In this document: piece after piece, positions 61,101 through 64,000 of the stretch | Numbering within the stretch: the first letter of the stretch is position 1 | Layout of the letters: every line of letters begins with the position of its first letter | DNA from: Nemopilema nomurai | Lineage: Eukaryota; Cnidaria; Scyphozoa; Rhizostomeae; Rhizostomatidae | Assembly: GCA_003864495.1 (NCBI GenBank) | Contig: ML133427.1 | Coordinates: forward strand, 2,251,247 to 2,315,246 | Length of the DNA stretch: 64,000 nt | Reading direction: 5' to 3' | Translations under genes and position numbers: made by a program | The notes under the pieces: generated by a model | The model's input: only the letters and a program-made list of their open reading frames with translations | Told to the model about the DNA's origin: nothing | Databases searched by the model: none

Positions 61101-63487
61101 AGGGCCTACAAATGAAGAAATATGAAATCGAAAGATGAAATAGGAAAAGTTACACGTAAGACTCTGGGCTTGAAAAAGGATTGCTACCGCATAAATTATT
61201 TGCTTTGATTAAAAATTAGAAATGATTTCAATTAAACCTGATTATAATGGAAAACATCCTCTTTTGGTGCGCATTGAGGTGAAAGAATTCCGATAATCTC
61301 ATTTCAATAGTCACTGTTATCTCTTTCTTCATTCAAAAACTTTTCAAAAAGCATCAGTAATACAATGTAATAAAAGAGATAGGTATCTAGTGGAAGATAC
61401 CAAAAGTAACAAATGTATCTTTCATAACACAGCAATAATATCTTGAGACCGGCACCTTCTCTATACCTTCCTCTATCTAAAATGTGATTAAAAAAATAGT
61501 AGACGGGGAAACGCAACTCACCGATATGGCAGATGTTGACCTGGCCTTGGCAAAGTTTGCCAGAATTTGAACTTTTGGACTGGGTGGATTCTTCGGTTCC
61601 TCGAGCTAAAGAAGGAATTGAAGAATGAAACTTGAACTTGAAATCTATGTTGATTAAAACTGATGATTTAGTTTGAACCTAAAGTAAGTCTTACTAAGTA
61701 AGTCTAAAATAGAAATGAAACAAACAAACTTGAAAACGAGAATGGAATGGAACACAAGCAAAGTGAAAACGAGGCAGCGTAAATTGATCTGGAAATTCAA
61801 TTCAATGCCTGGAGCTGGGGCTTAGAGCAGCATCTAGATTGGAATTGAATTGAGTTTGAATTAATGACTCACCGATTCGTCGCTAAGTAGGACTAGTAGC
61901 AGCTGGTTGACGAAATCCTGTATCAAAAGAAAGAATGAAGATGCAGCCGCGAGTAATCCATTCACCATGTCATTGGTATTAGGGTAAGGCTCCCACAAGC
62001 AATCTCCAACCAGCATTAGGTGGGGAGGAGGTACTTACATTAGGTGGGGAGGAGGCATTAGGTGGGGAGGAGGTAAATTAACATTAATAGTGAGGCACAG
62101 TTTAGAAGCTGAGTGCAAAACGAGCTTCAATACAGCAAATTGAGTAATAGCAAAATAGTCAGCAGCAAATTTTGATGATACCGATTGATTAGCATATAAG
62201 TTGTCATATATGTAAGAAAGCAGGTTGAGTGGCATTAGCGAATCAGTGTTCAAAGCAAGCTGAGTTAAGAAGAAGAAATCTCTAAAACCGACTTCTAAGC
62301 TGAATTTGGATCCTCTTTTTGGAATAAAGAGAAACTGATTGTAGCATAAAAGAAAATTATGAGACAAGGAAATGTTGACCAAGAAACATGATACTTACAG
62401 GGTCAGAAATCTTTTCTGCCGTTGGGACCAGAATGATGTTGGTTAAGAGTTCTCGAAGAAATACTACTGATGACCTTTAATGAAATGGAACTTTTAGAAA
62501 CGCTTCCAAAAACAAAGAAATAATAGAAGAAGCAAGCACTTAACCAAAATACTTAAAATTTGAACAAATAGTCTTGATTTACTTCCTGCCCGGAATAAAG
62601 CTGGTGAAGATATTGGTAACAAAAGCACAGAGATAAAATAATCACCAAGTACAAAGTAATGAATGGAGTAAAGCGAAATTTCCTTCAATTGTAAAGCAAA
62701 AAAGATTTGAGCAGCACTGAACAATATTCAGCTTCTTCTATTCCATATGCTTGAAATGTGTGCCTGAATTATGGAACTGAGATAATCTTTTCTCCCAGCT
62801 AAAGGACCAGATAAATTGACAATGACAAAAAACACCAAGGACAACACAGAAAACACAGTCGTAAACAGCTGGAGCTCGCCTTTATCTGCACTATGGAGGC
62901 AACAACCAACATAATATTACCTGCATCTCATAAAATTTGGAGGCAGCAAATGCGGGAAAATGGTCTCCACAAGGCATCTGACGTAGTCAACCTCCGTCAC
63001 ATCGTTCTCCAGTGCAAAGTGCTTCTGATTCCCCAGTGCATTTAAGTTGGCCAACTGCAGATCTTCCCCGTGCAGAACTGTGTGCAACAATGGTATTACG
63101 TAAGCTAGCAGCATCACTTGAATCAATGGAAATCAACAAAAGAGGACAGAATGAGCCTGCATGTGCCTAAACTGGTCCATTTTCAACATCCATGGCACTT
63201 TGTTTTCTTATCAAAAAAGTCTGACGCCAAAAGTAAAGCGACACCAGACAATGGTTGAAAATGTTTTTACAAGATTGGTTGAGAGAGACTGATAAAAAAC
63301 CAAAGGTGTACTATAAAAATTAATGCTGAATAATTCAAGCGCAAAGGTTTAATAATTCTCAATTTGGAGAATAGGAAATCCAAACTGGAGAAGCCAACGC
63401 ACCTCGCTCTCTGGTCTTAGCGTAGCAATCCAAGTGAACCATGAACCTTTTCAGACATTTGCCAAGAACAAACTTGGTCACATTCAC
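49162..63487 (-). CDS. SNX14: Sorting nexin 14, 5'-truncated by the window edge
   Basis: Thirty exons encode the last 733 aa; vertebrate SNX14 is about 946 aa, so its N-terminal membrane anchor and start of PXA lie past 64000. Minus exons begin 63403-63487, 62921-63077, 62399-62474, 61873-61917, 61522-61605, 60991-61105, 60571-60638, 60191-60278, 59816-59873, 59373-59439, 58429-58501, 58149-58207, 57598-57744, 57264-57321, 56786-56807, 56567-56616, 55584-55684, 54980-55091, then 12 more to 49162 (54350-54390, 53823-53899, 53407-53458, 52910-52932, 52525-52556, 52102-52161, 51438-51531, 50859-50929, 50348-50443, 50112-50203, 49409-49468, 49162-49200). Order: PXA end (PHLLPPNFMRC, ISDPDFVNQLLLVLL), RGS (EGALNVLQFCLDIG, AYEHAFNL), PX (YWHIAIPRI, KYNEFFVLDSKL) and nexin C (FLAKNTLDSFIER, LNKQLVYTLFDELI). 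The protein works at ER-lipid droplet/endolysosome contacts in lipid homeostasis. Confidence 0.95.
56071..56163 (+). tRNA. tRNA-Tyr(GUA) with 20-nt intron
   Basis: Acceptor stem CCACCGA pairs with TCGGTGG, discriminator A at 56163. The A box (TAGCTCAGTTGGTAGAG) and B box (GGTTCGAATCC) are canonical. The anticodon GTA is at 56104-56106; the intron 56108-56127 follows position 37, the site used for tRNA-Tyr introns in eukaryotes. A T-run at 56170-56174 is the Pol III terminator. The gene lies in an SNX14 intron on the opposite strand. Confidence 0.96.
56170..56174 (+). terminator. RNA polymerase III terminator
   Basis: TTTTT seven bases after the tRNA-Tyr 3' end. Confidence 0.8.
59138..59264. 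repeat. Dispersed repeat, copy 2 (partner at 8512-8635)
   Basis: Same order of blocks as 8512-8635: TCTAGTG, CGATCCGCA, TTTATTCGGTC and GTGTCGGACGAAAAAGTA. Lies in an SNX14 intron between the exons at 59373 and 58501. Confidence 0.75.
59457..59496. repeat. GATTAAGAAG tandem repeat, about four copies
   Basis: AGATTAAGAAGGATTAAGAA and its continuation form about four 10-bp units, next to the acceptor of the SNX14 exon at 59373-59439. Confidence 0.85.
62014..62073. repeat. 18-bp G-rich repeat, three copies
   Basis: CATTAGGTGGGGAGGAGG at 62014-62031, 62038-62055 and 62056-62073, in an SNX14 intron. The second and third copies abut; the first is separated by six bases. Confidence 0.9.
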
Positions 63488-64000
63488 CTGAAAGGGGGAT
63501 GGAACAGGAGAGTAACAAACTTTGAATTCTGTTACGAACATCACAATTGTGAGCCGTCGTTTCCAAACCTGTTTGTCTATATGCCTAAGGACGTAATATA
63601 GGGAGTTAACGTATTCAGGACACAGGCCGTACTATAAGAAGGAACACTTTTGGCCCGATCTTCGATTGTTTGATTAGTCTTTGTACACGATGATTTTTTT
63701 TAAATCGCATGAACTGATTATATGCTATTTAAGTATGTTTAAAACACTCCCCGGTGCTTACTGCCTTTTAAACCATTAATTTCGCTTAGGACGAAAGGTG
63801 CTATTTTCAAGCAAGAATAAACCGAGTCCTTTGGGTGGCTGGACGAATTTTGAAATGAAACTTGATTAGGCAATTCTGTCAAAACCTTGAAGAAAACTTG
63901 CTCGTTTGTCTACTTTTCATTGTCACACCATGTCATGCTGACACATCTTTTCTCGCTCCTCAGCCTAGAATGTTCCATTTCCATTACATTACCATTCCAT
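63488..64000. other. SNX14 intron, partial
   Basis: Upstream of the first visible SNX14 exon; no further exon seen before the window ends. Confidence 0.6.

Noticed and set aside
1..64000. CRISPR array, rRNA genes, prokaryotic operons
   Set aside because: No spaced direct repeats of the right kind, no rRNA-like sequence, and all genes are intron-split eukaryotic genes; the 17-bp array has no unique spacers.

Overview
The window is animal nuclear DNA: AT-rich, with intron-split genes, GT-AG junctions, an intron-containing tRNA gene, many short inverted-repeat transposons and a large intronic minisatellite. Gene content (SLC39A11/ZIP11, SNX14, an SLC25 pair, a single-exon class A GPCR) says invertebrate metazoan. 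A cnidarian is my best guess, but that is inference and nothing here proves it. Every protein gene I can support lies on the minus strand; only the tRNA is on plus.

Layout by coordinate. 1-3212: no gene seen. 3213-7390 and 11833-15687: two tandem SLC25 mitochondrial carrier genes with matching four-exon structure (330 and 314 aa), separated by a 4.4 kb spacer carrying a hAT-like element with an 8-bp target duplication and two copies of a second inverted-repeat family. 15688-18733: no gene, two transposon copies. 18734-20287: an intronless 517-aa rhodopsin-class GPCR. 20288-25633: no gene found. 25634-32508: a large five-exon gene for a low-complexity, probably nuclear protein that I do not recognise, with an apparent reading-frame break near 31.8 kb. 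32509-38731: no gene found. 38732-46822: complete nine-exon ZIP11 zinc transporter (344 aa); its last intron holds about 93 copies of a 17-bp repeat that is open in all three minus-strand frames. 49162-63487: thirty exons of SNX14 (733 aa), from within the PXA domain to the stop; the N-terminus lies beyond the window end. A tRNA-Tyr gene with a 20-nt intron sits on the opposite strand inside an SNX14 intron.

The genes do not form a pathway. SLC25 carriers act in the mitochondrial inner membrane, ZIP11 moves zinc, SNX14 is an ER/endolysosomal lipid-homeostasis protein and the GPCR is a cell-surface receptor. I found no operon-like or defence-like system. The most unusual items are the triple-open minisatellite that reads in frame into a ZIP11 exon, the GC-AG intron with an in-frame alternative terminal exon in the second carrier, and the unrecognised 25.6-32.5 kb gene.
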